Under the pieces are notes generated by a model. It saw nothing but the letters and a program-made list of their open reading frames with translations. It had not been told where the DNA came from and searched no databases. A program made the position numbers and the translations under genes. This document shows, piece after piece, positions 29,522 to 37,799 of a stretch of 64,000 nucleotides of DNA (the stretch's first letter is position 1; every line of letters begins with the position of its first letter). Origin of the DNA: Bacteroidetes bacterium GWB2_32_14 (GTDB taxonomy: Bacteria > Bacteroidota > Bacteroidia > Bacteroidales > UBA12077); NCBI GenBank assembly GCA_001768235.1, contig MENK01000001.1, positions 18,267 through 82,266 of the forward strand, in the 5' to 3' direction.

Positions 29522-31417
29522 TTATCTTCTTTTTGTTCGTGGCCTTTTTCCAGAATCTGATTTCCTGGAAGATTTTTCTCTGTCGAACTGTTTCCATTCG
29601 GGGCGCTCTCTATCAGGCGATTTTCTTTCAGCACGGTCCCTGTCGGACGACTTTCTTGCAGGTCGTTCCCTTTCGTATGATTTCCTTTCGGGACGTTCCC
29701 TGTCGAATGATTTTCTTTCCGAACGTTCTCTTCCAAAAGGTTTTCTTTCACTTCTTCCTGAATCACCTGCCGGTTTTTCATTTGCAATTTCCGAACTTAC
29801 TTTTACGCCATCAAAATCGATATTATTTAATCCATCAAGCACCTTACTTGTATATTGTTCATCAATTTCGAAAAACGAAAATGATTTCATGATATCAATT
29901 CTGCCAACAGGAATATTTCTATCACGAGTAGCTTCATTTACCAGTCCCATTAGGCGTTGAGGATTTAATCCATGATTTTTACCGATATTTACAAATAAGC
30001 GTTTAAAATCTTTCGATCGGCTGTCGCTTCTATCATTTCTATCGCCTCGCCTGCCTTTATCCCTGTCTCTGTATTCAGTAAATTTTTCATCAGGAGCATT
30101 CAAATCAGATGCATTTTTATAGTATTCTAAGAAACGATTAAACTCAAGAGAAACAAAATGTTTAATTAATTCATCTCGTTCGAGCCACTCCAATTTTTTA
30201 TTCACTTCGGGTAAAAACTCATCAATTAATTCATGGTTAACCTCAACTTTTTCCATCTTTTCAATTAAATGAAAAAGTTGTTTTTTGCATATTTCCTTAC
30301 CTGTAGGCACAGGGAGTGCTTCAAACTTCTTATTTATTTTTTTCTCAATTTCTTTAATTCTGTATTTCTCCTTCAAATGCACAATAGCAACAGAGATACC
30401 AGCTTTACCAGCACGACCGGTACGTCCACTCCTATGTGTATATACTTCCATATCATCGGGCAGGTTATAATTGATAACGTGAGTAAGATCATTCACATCG
30501 AGTCCGCGAGCTGCAACATCGGTAGCAACAAGCATTTGCATACTCTTTAAACGAAAACGGTTCATTACATGGTCACGTTGTGCCTGCGACAAGTCTCCAT
30601 GTAAAGCATCTGCATTGTAACCATCTTTAATAAGCCACTCGGCAACTTCTTTAGTTTCTGCACGAGTACGGCAAAATATAATTCCATAAATATCAGGATT
30701 CATATCGGCTATACGTTTCAAAGCCAAATAGCGGTCACGAGCCTGAACAATATAATAGGCATGTTTTATATTTTCAGCACCTTCATTCTTTTTTCCCACT
30801 GTAATCTCAATCGGATTACTCATATATTTTTTTGCAATTGTAGCAACTTCTTTAGGCATAGTAGCCGAAAAAAGCAGTGTTCTGCGACTTGCAGGTACCG
30901 ATTCGAGAATCTCATTCAAATCATCACGAAAACCCATGTTTAGCATCTCGTCAGCCTCATCAAGCACAACAGTTTTAACTGCCGAAATATCGGCAGTACG
31001 ACGGTGGATAAGGTCAAGAATTCGGCCCGGAGTAGCAACAATAATGTGTGTTCCCATTCGTAACCCGCGAATCTGGGCATCGATATTTGCTCCGCCATAT
31101 ACAGGCAATATCTTAATACCTTTCACATACTTTGAGTATGCCATCAAATCTTTCGCAATCTGAACACATAACTCCCGGGTAGGTGACAAAATAAGTGCCT
31201 GTGGAAATTTATCAGCAGTATTTATTTGCTGAAGAATTGGAAGGCCAAAAGCAGCTGTTTTTCCTGTTCCTGTTTGTGCCAAAGCAACAATGTCGTTTGA
31301 TTTTTCAAGTAAAGCCGGAATTACTTGTGTTTGAACCGGCATGGGTTCATTAAAGCCCAAATCGTTAATACCTTGCAAGATATCTTGGTTGATACCCAGC
31401 TCTTCAAATTTATTCAT
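29522..31417 (-). CDS. DEAD-box RNA helicase with DbpA-type RNA-binding domain and RGR-like repeat tail
   Basis: 631 residues. The helicase core (1-370) has AQTGTGKTAA, PTRELC, VLDEADEML, SATMP and HRSGRTGRAG. After a helical linker comes a DbpA/CsdA RNA-binding domain (about 475-550: RLFVNIGKNHGLNPQRLMGLV). The last about 75 residues are a basic low-complexity tail of ten-residue repeats (RER-x-ERKS-x-D). It resembles CsdA/DeaD, which unwinds RNA in ribosome assembly and cold adaptation. The leader is about 80 nt, with a -7 box at 31505-31512. Confidence 0.95.
   Translation of the reverse strand: MNKFEELGINQDILQGINDLGFNEPMPVQTQVIPALLEKSNDIVALAQTGTGKTAAFGLPILQQINTADKFPQALILSPTRELCVQIAKDLMAYSKYVKGIKILPVYGGANIDAQIRGLRMGTHIIVATPGRILDLIHRRTADISAVKTVVLDEADEMLNMGFRDDLNEILESVPASRRTLLFSATMPKEVATIAKKYMSNPIEITVGKKNEGAENIKHAYYIVQARDRYLALKRIADMNPDIYGIIFCRTRAETKEVAEWLIKDGYNADALHGDLSQAQRDHVMNRFRLKSMQMLVATDVAARGLDVNDLTHVINYNLPDDMEVYTHRSGRTGRAGKAGISVAIVHLKEKYRIKEIEKKINKKFEALPVPTGKEICKKQLFHLIEKMEKVEVNHELIDEFLPEVNKKLEWLERDELIKHFVSLEFNRFLEYYKNASDLNAPDEKFTEYRDRDKGRRGDRNDRSDSRSKDFKRLFVNIGKNHGLNPQRLMGLVNEATRDRNIPVGRIDIMKSFSFFEIDEQYTSKVLDGLNNIDFDGVKVSSEIANEKPAGDSGRSERKPFGRERSERKSFDRERPERKSYERERPARKSSDRDRAERKSPDRERPEWKQFDREKSSRKSDSGKRPRTKRR
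29570..29755. repeat. About six 30-bp coding tandem repeats in the helicase tail
   Basis: The DNA encoding the helicase C-terminus repeats every 30 bp and codes ten-residue units such as RERPERKSYE and RDRAERKSPD. Copies diverge at several positions, so it is old, but the period is exact. Edges are approximate. Confidence 0.8.
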
Positions 31418-31504
31418 TTTTCTCCTTTTTCTGTGCTGTCGGGCGCACTAGCTAAGCCAACAGCCAGAAAGCACCCCCAATAAACACCATTATTAATAAG
31501 GGCG

Positions 31505-31512
31505 CAAAGGTA
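31505..31512 (-). promoter_or_regulatory. Promoter -7 box of the DEAD-box helicase gene
   Basis: On the minus strand TACCTTTG fits TAnnTTTG. The predicted leader of about 80 nt contains partly self-complementary GC-rich sequence that could fold, as in cold-shock helicase leaders (inference). Confidence 0.5.
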
Positions 31513-31633
31513 GAATAATTATTTGATTTTAAACTATGTAATGCAATTTTTTTTAATCCGGTTTGTTTTTAATGCAAAAAAATTAGCAAAACCAACAAAC
31601 AACTAATTTTAAATTGATTTGAATTTTATATAT

Positions 31634-31641
31634 TATCTTTG
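31634..31641 (+). promoter_or_regulatory. Promoter -7 box of the hemolysin-III gene
   Basis: TATCTTTG fits TAnnTTTG. The ATG at 31678 is about 30 nt past the predicted start. Confidence 0.45.
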
Positions 31642-31677
31642 TAGCTAGTATAAAATCATAGCTTTTAACAATTTTTT

Positions 31678-32325
31678 ATGAGTAAAGTTAAAAAAACAAG
31701 TAAGAGAAAGAAACGTGAAGAAATTGTTAACAGCAGTTCGCATGGAGTTGGATTACTCATAGCATTTGCCTGTGTAACTTTATTGATTATTAGAGCTGCA
31801 AACCATGGTACTGTCTGGCATATTGTTACATTTAGTATATTTGGTGCCGGATTAATTAACCTTTATACTGCATCAACACTTTTTCATAGTGTAACAAACA
31901 TAAAAACAAAATATCATTTAAACCGTTTCGATCACTCATCTATCTATATCCTGATTGCAGCTACATATACCCCTTTTGCACTGGTAGGAATTAAGGGCGC
32001 ATTTGGATGGGTAATCTTTGGAATTGTTTGGAGTATGGCAATTGCGGGAGTTGTATTTAAAATTTGGTTTTACTCGCCAAAATATCGTAGCATTTCAGCC
32101 TGGTTATATGTTATTATGGGATGGACCGGGATTATTGCAATTGTTCCAATTGTCAGACATTATCCTGCTACATCGCTTTGGTTTCTACTGGCTGGTTGTT
32201 TATCATACATGAGTGGAGTAATATTTTACCTGGTCGAAAAAATACCTTACGGACATGGAATATTCCATTTATTCATTTTGGGTGGAAGCATCTGCCACTT
32301 CTTTTCGCTGCTATTTATGATTTAA
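31678..32325 (+). CDS. Hemolysin III / TrhA family membrane protein
   Basis: 215 residues with seven hydrophobic segments. The conserved PAQR/HlyIII residues are visible: SSHGVGLL in the first part, TASTLFHS, RFDHSSIYILIAATYTPF in the middle, and HGIFHLFILGGSICHF at the end, with the histidines that bind zinc in this superfamily. Related bacterial TrhA proteins affect membrane energetics and fluidity; haemolysis is a historical name. The cytoplasmic N-terminus is very basic (KVKKTSKRKKR). Confidence 0.9.
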   Translation: MSKVKKTSKRKKREEIVNSSSHGVGLLIAFACVTLLIIRAANHGTVWHIVTFSIFGAGLINLYTASTLFHSVTNIKTKYHLNRFDHSSIYILIAATYTPFALVGIKGAFGWVIFGIVWSMAIAGVVFKIWFYSPKYRSISAWLYVIMGWTGIIAIVPIVRHYPATSLWFLLAGCLSYMSGVIFYLVEKIPYGHGIFHLFILGGSICHFFSLLFMI

Positions 32326-32564
32326 AGCATGGTTTCGATGAATCAGGAAACCAGCCAAAGTTTGGTACTAAAGCCGAGTCTCCGTGTTGTTTAATTTTAT
32401 TACGCAAATAACTCTATGCTGCTGTAAATCACTAGCCATAATATTTATAGAACCCAAATGAAACTTTCGTTATCATCTTCATTATCTGAATCCATAAAAA
32501 CACATTAATTTCTCTCGGGAATAAAAGGGTTGATCAATAATTACAACTTATTTATATTAACGAA

Positions 32565-32588
32565 AAGGAGACTAAATTAAGTCTCCTT
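32565..32588 (-). terminator. Terminator of tRNA-Pro(GGG)
   Basis: Perfect 9-bp stem AAGGAGACT / AGTCTCCTT (32565-32573 with 32580-32588), 6-nt loop. On the minus strand it is followed by a short T-run. Confidence 0.7.
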
Positions 32589-32594
32589 GTATTG

Positions 32595-32668
32595 TCGGGG
32601 TGAGAAGACTCGAACTTCCGACCCCTTGCACCCCATGCAAGTACGCTAGCCAACTGCGCCACACCCCG
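32595..32668 (-). tRNA. tRNA-Pro (anticodon GGG)
   Basis: 74 nt on the minus strand. Acceptor CGGGGTG / CACCCCG with discriminator A. The anticodon stem CTTGC/GCAAG holds loop ATGGGGT, i.e. anticodon GGG with G37 and the A32-U38 pair characteristic of tRNA-Pro. C1-G72 is also typical of bacterial tRNA-Pro. The surrounding 32326-32860 region holds no gene other than this one. Confidence 0.92.
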
Positions 32669-32860
32669 ATTTGGACTGCAATATTAATATTTTTAAACTT
32701 AATCTGCAAAGAGAAATATAAAATTAAATCTCGCACTTGCTAAAACCTTGTACAAAATAATTTTACATACTGATAAACATCATAAAATAAACCATTTAGT
32801 ACTTGTATTTTTACATGTTTTTTATCCTGAGAAATTATAATAATATAAATAACAAGAGAT

Positions 32861-35800
32861 ATGCATAAAATAACAGAACATCCAATATTAGATATTGTAG
32901 AAAATGGGAAAGTAGAATTTTTGTACGAAGGAAAGAAAGTGGTTGGTGAAAAAGGTTTTACAATAGCAGCGGCTCTTCACCAGGCGGGATATCCTGTTCA
33001 TAGTCACAGTTTACAAGATCGTAATCGGAGCCTTGAATGCGGTATTGGTAAATGTGGTGCTTGCGAAATGCTTGTAAATGGTCAACTAAAACGAATCTGT
33101 ATCACAAAAGTTGATGATGTAAAAATCGTAAACGAATTACCAAAGGATTACACTCCCGGCGTTTCAAATTACGATACACAACCTGGAATCAAAATTTACA
33201 AAACCCGGGTGGCAATTATAGGTGCCGGCCCTGCAGGACTTGCTACACGTGAAGAATTAAACAAGCATAAAATTGATAATATTGTTATTGATAACAATGA
33301 CAAAATAGGCGGTCAATTCCTGATGCAGACCCACCAATTTTTCTTTTTTGAAAAAGAAAAAAAATTTGGTGGTATGCGTGGTTTTGATATTGCCAAAACA
33401 CTTGCAGGTAAAAACCTTGATGGAATTTTTCTGAATTCAACCGTTTGGGATATTCTTGAAGGTAACCGTATTGCAATAAAAAACATAGCAACTGACGAAA
33501 TATATTATATTGATTCCGAGTATTTAGTTATCGCAACCGGGGCAGTCCCATTCTTGCCGGCTTTCGAAAACGACGACCTGCCAGGAGTATATACGGCAGC
33601 CGTTGTCCAGAAAATGATGAACAATGAGTTTACCTTGTTGGGAAAAAATGTCTTGACTGTAGGTGCAGGAAATATAGGATATTTAACTTCGTACCAGTTG
33701 ATGCAGGCAGGAGCAAATGTAAAAGCAATTATCGAAGCTTTACCTAACGAAGGAGGTTTCCCTGTTCAGGCCAATCGTGTTCGACGTTTGGGAATACCGG
33801 TAATATTATCGCACATTCTTTTAAAAGCAATACCCAACGAAGACCATACAGGCATTATTGGTGCTGTTGTTGCTGAATGCAAAAACTTTGAACCTGTTGC
33901 TGGCACTGAAAAAATCATTACAGGAATTGATGCCATTAATATCTGTACAGGATTAGTTCCTGATGATCAACTGTTAATTAAAGGAAGGGAAATCTTTGGA
34001 AGAAATGTTTACGGTGCCGGTGATGCAATTCGAATAGGCGAAGGTACAAGTGCTGTAGTTCGTGGAAAACAGGTAGCTTTTGAAATACTCGACGATATGC
34101 AGGAAAGATTCAATTATAATGAATTTCTGACCACTTCTAAGGAATATATCGATTCTCAGCAACATCCCCTGCGTGTAATTGAAAAACCCCATATTCCTGC
34201 CATTGAAAGGATGGAAGAAAAACCATTTGTCTTGATCGACTGTTTATACGGATTTGCATGTAACCCGTGCGAATTTGCATGCCCTCATAAAGCCATTACA
34301 AAAACATCAACAAGTACAGTACCTCAAATCGATTTCAATAAATGTATCGGTTGTATGGACTGTGTTTATCAGTGTCCTGGCCTTGCTATTTTTGGTTACA
34401 GTTTGAAAAAAGACTGGGTTTTCCTACCTATAGAATACCAGGTTGATGAAAAATCAGAAGTTTACCTTGTTGATAACCAGGGTAAAAAGCTTGGCGAAGG
34501 CATAGTTGAAAAAATCCTTAAAAAGCCAAATAAAACAAATGTTGCCAGAGTAAAAGCATTGAATATTAAAGGCGCTGATTTGACCAATGTTCGTGGTTTT
34601 ATTGTAAAAGACAGATACCCGCAACCTGTTGAATTAAAACTATTTAACCAGGAAGTTAAATCCGAAACTTATGTTTGTCATTGCGATGATGTAAAACTGG
34701 AAGAGATTCTGAAAGTAATTGGTGATCGTAAATTTATTTCTGTTGATGAAATAAAACATACCACAAGATTGGGTATGGGTGCATGTCGAGGTAAGCGATG
34801 TATCAGGCGGTTGAAACAAATTGTGAGGCCTTACGGGATAACTATTGTTGGCGATGCCACCCCGCGTGGGCCACTTTCTAACCAGGTTTCACTTGGTGAA
34901 TTATATCCCCGCAAAACAAAAGAAAAAATAATTGCATTTAGCAATAAAAATGCACCCAAAGTAATTAAAGTCCAATCGCTTGTTGCCGGCGGAGGCATAG
35001 GTGGAAGCGCATTGTTCCGTTATTTGGCTGAAGCAGGCCAGAAACCGGTACTCATTAATTATGGCCGCGGTGCTTCATGGCGCAATATTGCAGGTGGACG
35101 CCCTAATTTCAGCTTACCCGAACTTTCCGATATTGCTGTTAAAAATTTGGAGATATTTAAAGATTTACAAAAAATACATAATATTGATTTTCATCCTATC
35201 AATTATGTAACTTTTGCGCATGACGATGCCATGTATAAGGCTTTAGAAGCATCAATGGCCTGGTCGAATGCGTTTATGATTGAACCAAAAGATTTTAAAA
35301 ATCATATATCGCCATTCATTAATACAAAACAGGCCAAGTACAAGGCTGCATTGGTAACCAAAGATTGCTGGCAGGCAACGCCTGGCAAAGTTGTTGATTT
35401 AATCAGAACCCTGGGTATTGAAAATGGAGGGTCGGTACTTGAAGACTGCAAGTTAATAGATGTACAAAAAGACGGGAAGACCTATAAAGTTGTAGTACAA
35501 AACCACGATAAAGAGTTTGTTGAATATCAAACTGAAATTTTTATTAATGCATTAGGCCCCGAAGGAGCAAAGTTTGCCAAACAAATGGGGCTTGAACTTA
35601 ACATTTACCCGGTAAAGCACCAGGCATTTATAACAAGACGCTTACCTATGTTAGGAGTGAACGGGATACCATTACCAATGATTATTGACAGAAGGAATTT
35701 TAAAGGATTCACCGCTGTTTATGGGCAACAACTGGCAGAAACAGGCCAGGTAATAGGTTGTGCATCACCGGGGATTGAACCTTTAGAGACTGATAAAAAC

Positions 35801-36094
35801 CTGAAAATTAACTCGAAAGAATTTCTTGAAATAGTTTCAGAAGTATTTGTCGATTGGTTACCCGAACTTTCGTCGGTTGGTTTCCAGGCTATTTGGGCAG
35901 GATACTACGTTGAACCCCGAATGGTATTGGATACTGAACATGGTATGTTTATTGGTTTGCGTGGTCAGGGATTTATGCTTGGCCAATATCTTGCAAAAAT
36001 GTATGTTGACAGGCTGATGAACAAGCCTGTACCCGTGTATTTCGACAGGCTAAATTTAAAAGGAGACGGATTGCTTGAAAAAGCGTTTAAATAA
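32861..36094 (+). CDS. Multi-domain FAD/iron-sulfur amine or amino-acid oxidoreductase (HcnABC/opine-oxidase-like fusion)
   Basis: 1077 residues combining modules that are usually separate subunits. In order: plant-type [2Fe-2S] domain (Cys60, 65, 68, 80); NAD(P)/FAD reductase domain with GAGPAG at 121-126; two 4Fe-4S motifs (CNPCEFACP and CIGCMDCVYQCP, about 464-507); a BFD-like [2Fe-2S] domain (CHCDD at about 605, CRGKRC at about 647); and a C-terminal DAO-type FAD oxidase domain (GGGIGGSALF from about 707). HcnA/B/C of hydrogen cyanide synthase, OoxA/B opine oxidase and hydroxyproline/proline dehydrogenases use the same parts. The substrate is therefore probably an amino acid or imino acid, but it is unknown. 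Cytoplasmic. It lies alone between two tRNA-Pro genes. Confidence 0.88.
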   Translation: MHKITEHPILDIVENGKVEFLYEGKKVVGEKGFTIAAALHQAGYPVHSHSLQDRNRSLECGIGKCGACEMLVNGQLKRICITKVDDVKIVNELPKDYTPGVSNYDTQPGIKIYKTRVAIIGAGPAGLATREELNKHKIDNIVIDNNDKIGGQFLMQTHQFFFFEKEKKFGGMRGFDIAKTLAGKNLDGIFLNSTVWDILEGNRIAIKNIATDEIYYIDSEYLVIATGAVPFLPAFENDDLPGVYTAAVVQKMMNNEFTLLGKNVLTVGAGNIGYLTSYQLMQAGANVKAIIEALPNEGGFPVQANRVRRLGIPVILSHILLKAIPNEDHTGIIGAVVAECKNFEPVAGTEKIITGIDAINICTGLVPDDQLLIKGREIFGRNVYGAGDAIRIGEGTSAVVRGKQVAFEILDDMQERFNYNEFLTTSKEYIDSQQHPLRVIEKPHIPAIERMEEKPFVLIDCLYGFACNPCEFACPHKAITKTSTSTVPQIDFNKCIGCMDCVYQCPGLAIFGYSLKKDWVFLPIEYQVDEKSEVYLVDNQGKKLGEGIVEKILKKPNKTNVARVKALNIKGADLTNVRGFIVKDRYPQPVELKLFNQEVKSETYVCHCDDVKLEEILKVIGDRKFISVDEIKHTTRLGMGACRGKRCIRRLKQIVRPYGITIVGDATPRGPLSNQVSLGELYPRKTKEKIIAFSNKNAPKVIKVQSLVAGGGIGGSALFRYLAEAGQKPVLINYGRGASWRNIAGGRPNFSLPELSDIAVKNLEIFKDLQKIHNIDFHPINYVTFAHDDAMYKALEASMAWSNAFMIEPKDFKNHISPFINTKQAKYKAALVTKDCWQATPGKVVDLIRTLGIENGGSVLEDCKLIDVQKDGKTYKVVVQNHDKEFVEYQTEIFINALGPEGAKFAKQMGLELNIYPVKHQAFITRRLPMLGVNGIPLPMIIDRRNFKGFTAVYGQQLAETGQVIGCASPGIEPLETDKNLKINSKEFLEIVSEVFVDWLPELSSVGFQAIWAGYYVEPRMVLDTEHGMFIGLRGQGFMLGQYLAKMYVDRLMNKPVPVYFDRLNLKGDGLLEKAFK

Positions 36095-36110
36095 AACAGG
36101 GATAATAAAA

Positions 36111-36136
36111 AATGGAGACCAATGTTGGCCTCCATT
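36111..36136 (+). terminator. Terminator of the large oxidoreductase gene
   Basis: AATGGAGACCAA / TTGGCCTCCATT with one mismatch, loop TG, followed by TTGTTTTG. It lies 17 bp after the stop codon. Confidence 0.75.
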
Positions 36137-36139
36137 TTG

Positions 36140-36160
36140 TTTTGTCGGGGTGGCAGGATT
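36140..36160 (-). repeat. Duplicated 3' end of tRNA-Pro (partial tRNA copy)
   Basis: These 21 bp are identical to 36307-36327, the 3' end of the intact tRNA-Pro(TGG) plus flanking T's. Identity stops inside the T loop (GGATT, then ATTAC instead of CGAAC). It looks like an attachment-site or duplication scar. Confidence 0.8.
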
Positions 36161-36221
36161 ATTACATGATCCTGATGAGGAAATCGATTAAAAGAAAAAC
36201 CTTTTGCTTCGCAAAATAGGA

Positions 36222-36281
36222 GCTTTTATATTTTTTTCTCAGCCTCGAAGCAAGCTTCGGTCTGCCATAAAATATAAAAGC
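36222..36281. repeat. 13-bp inverted repeat enclosing a second hairpin
   Basis: GCTTTTATATTTT (36222-36234) is a perfect reverse complement of 36269-36281. Inside lies CGAAGC-AA-GCTTCG (36246-36259). Another hairpin, TTTTGC-TTC-GCAAAA, is just upstream (36202-36216). The whole 36.15-36.31 kb stretch is unusually foldable and non-coding. Confidence 0.7.
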
Positions 36282-36305
36282 CCTGCACTTTCGTGCAAGG
36301 CTTTT
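36276..36305 (-). terminator. Terminator of tRNA-Pro(TGG)
   Basis: 13-bp arms (one mismatch) close a GAAA tetraloop when read on the minus strand, followed by a T-rich stretch. It lies directly downstream of the tRNA. Confidence 0.8.
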
Positions 36306-36311
36306 CTTTTG

Positions 36312-36386
36312 TCGGGGTGGCAGGATTCGAACCTGCGACCTCCTGCTCCCAAAGCAGGCGCGATGACCGGACTACGCTACACCCCG
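36312..36386 (-). tRNA. tRNA-Pro (anticodon TGG)
   Basis: 75 nt on the minus strand. Acceptor CGGGGTG / CACCCCG, discriminator A. The anticodon stem CCTGC/GCAGG encloses TTTGGGA, giving TGG (reads CCN, mainly CCA/CCG). T arm GCAGGTTCGAATCCTGC. CCA is not encoded. The acceptor stem is identical to that of the GGG isoacceptor 3.7 kb away. Confidence 0.95.
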
Positions 36387-36515
36387 AAATGTAATTTATC
36401 GCGGATGCAAAGAAAAAAATACTTTATGAATAATCAAAGGAAAAAGGAACTTTTTTATTAGCAATTATCAAAAAACCCTTTTATTAAGCATATTACTCTT
36501 TTATAAATCTTCTTA

Positions 36516-36914
36516 TCAGAGTTTTTGTTTATTTAATATCTTTCCATTTTGATCCAACAACAAATCGAAACGGGTAAGTTCCTTGTCTCTGAATATAATT
36601 TCATAAAAGGTTTCAGAATCTTCATCAATAATTATTGCATTCATTATTTCGCCGAAACTATCTGCTATTTCAAAAATTTTTTGGGGAAGCTGCTCAACAG
36701 GAATATTTGTTTTAACATGGATAAGATTTCCCTTTTGGTCATAGCTTGCAATTTTCTCGTATTCATATTCATAAAAAATTGCCTCATACGAATTGTTTTC
36801 AATATACCACTCAATATTTAAAGGGTTTGAGAAGTAGCTGAAAAAATGCTCCGTAACCTCATCAGGGGGAGTTATTGATTCTTCATTAAAATTATTTTTA
36901 AAAAATATATCCAC
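36516..36914 (-). CDS. Small PepSY-like hypothetical protein
   Basis: 132 residues, no signal peptide, very acidic. The pattern IEWYIENNSYEAIFYEYEYEKIASYDQKGNLI followed by FEIADSFGEIMNAIIIDE and an FEI...LLLDQNGKIL end resembles the duplicated PepSY-like/DUF2874 domain. Those proteins are usually secreted; this one is predicted cytoplasmic. It starts 52 bp after the sigma-factor gene on the same strand, so it could be a partner of it, though it has no membrane anchor as anti-sigma factors often do. Confidence 0.6.
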   Translation of the reverse strand: MDIFFKNNFNEESITPPDEVTEHFFSYFSNPLNIEWYIENNSYEAIFYEYEYEKIASYDQKGNLIHVKTNIPVEQLPQKIFEIADSFGEIMNAIIIDEDSETFYEIIFRDKELTRFDLLLDQNGKILNKQKL

Positions 36915-36966
36915 TATAACCAGTTTTTATAATATTGACGATAATTTACTTACAGGTCACAAAAAT

Positions 36967-37533
36967 TTAACTCATATATTTCTTTTTATATAAAAAGAGC
37001 AATCGCGCTTTAGCTCTTTTAATTCTCATTTTTGCAGCACTTTCACTAATCCTGAGAGCTTCTGAAATATGTTTAATAGAAAAATTATCGTTGTATTTCA
37101 TCATGAGCAATGCTTTTTCTTCTGTATGCAAAAGATCAAGTATTTCCATCATCCTGTCATAGCTAATATCTGAAATAACTTCTTCTGATTCATCAATAAT
37201 TTCAGGGATTTCGTTTTCGCGGTTCCATTCAGGGTAATGTAATTTCTTTTTTAATCTTAAATAATCAATACAATGATTATAAGTAATAGAATATAACCAT
37301 GACGAAAATGATGATTTCCCCTTGAAAGATTCCAAATTTTCATATACTTTGGTAAAAATATCATGGGCAGTTTCCCTGGCTAGTTCTTTGTTTTTCAACA
37401 AACTATAACACTTATCCAAAACTTTAGGATGGTATTTTTCATAAAGAATCTGAAACAAATCAATTTCTTTCTCAGATATAATCTTTGAAATTATTTCTTC
37501 GTCTTTTAATTCTTTACTTAATCTGAAATACAT
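36967..37533 (-). CDS. ECF-type RNA polymerase sigma factor (sigma-70 family)
   Basis: 188 residues. Region 2 is at about 25-95 (FQILYEKYHPKVLDKCYSLL, then AHDIFTKVYENLESFKGKSSFSSWLYSITYN, DYLR). An acidic linker follows, then region 4 at about 125-185 with the HTH FSIKHISEALRISESAAKMRIKRAKARL. It directs transcription of a small regulon. No membrane anti-sigma factor is adjacent; the next gene is the PepSY-like protein. Its target promoters cannot be read from this window. Confidence 0.9.
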   Translation of the reverse strand: MYFRLSKELKDEEIISKIISEKEIDLFQILYEKYHPKVLDKCYSLLKNKELARETAHDIFTKVYENLESFKGKSSFSSWLYSITYNHCIDYLRLKKKLHYPEWNRENEIPEIIDESEEVISDISYDRMMEILDLLHTEEKALLMMKYNDNFSIKHISEALRISESAAKMRIKRAKARLLFLYKKKYMS

Positions 37534-37799
37534 GGTTGAAATTTTCGAAATTTTAAAGGTGTAAAATTAATCATGTAAATAAAAATCAAAAAATTTTATG
37601 GAAATATTCTAAAAAAAGTTACGCACCAGTTATATTGTTTAATGAGAAAACATTAAAAAAAACGAATTAAATAAAATGAATTATACATTAACAGTAGTTA
37701 GCAGGTATTGCCGAACAAATTGCATCGTTGATATGTTTTCATACTAACAAAGGACTGTTCTTTAATATATTATATTTTCTTAAAGTAAATCGCGGGATT

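Noticed and set aside
29518..29892. Open frames on the plus strand opposite the helicase tail (up to about 150 codons)
   Set aside because: They mirror the 30-bp repeats and have odd composition (strings of RSLS..DFL). The minus-strand helicase explains the sequence.
32861..36094. Hydrogen cyanide synthase
   Set aside because: The modules resemble HcnABC, but the same modules occur in opine oxidases and hydroxyproline dehydrogenases. The sequence alone does not show glycine as substrate.
36140..36160. A second functional tRNA-Pro
   Set aside because: Only the 3' acceptor strand and half of the T arm are present; anticodon and D arms are missing.
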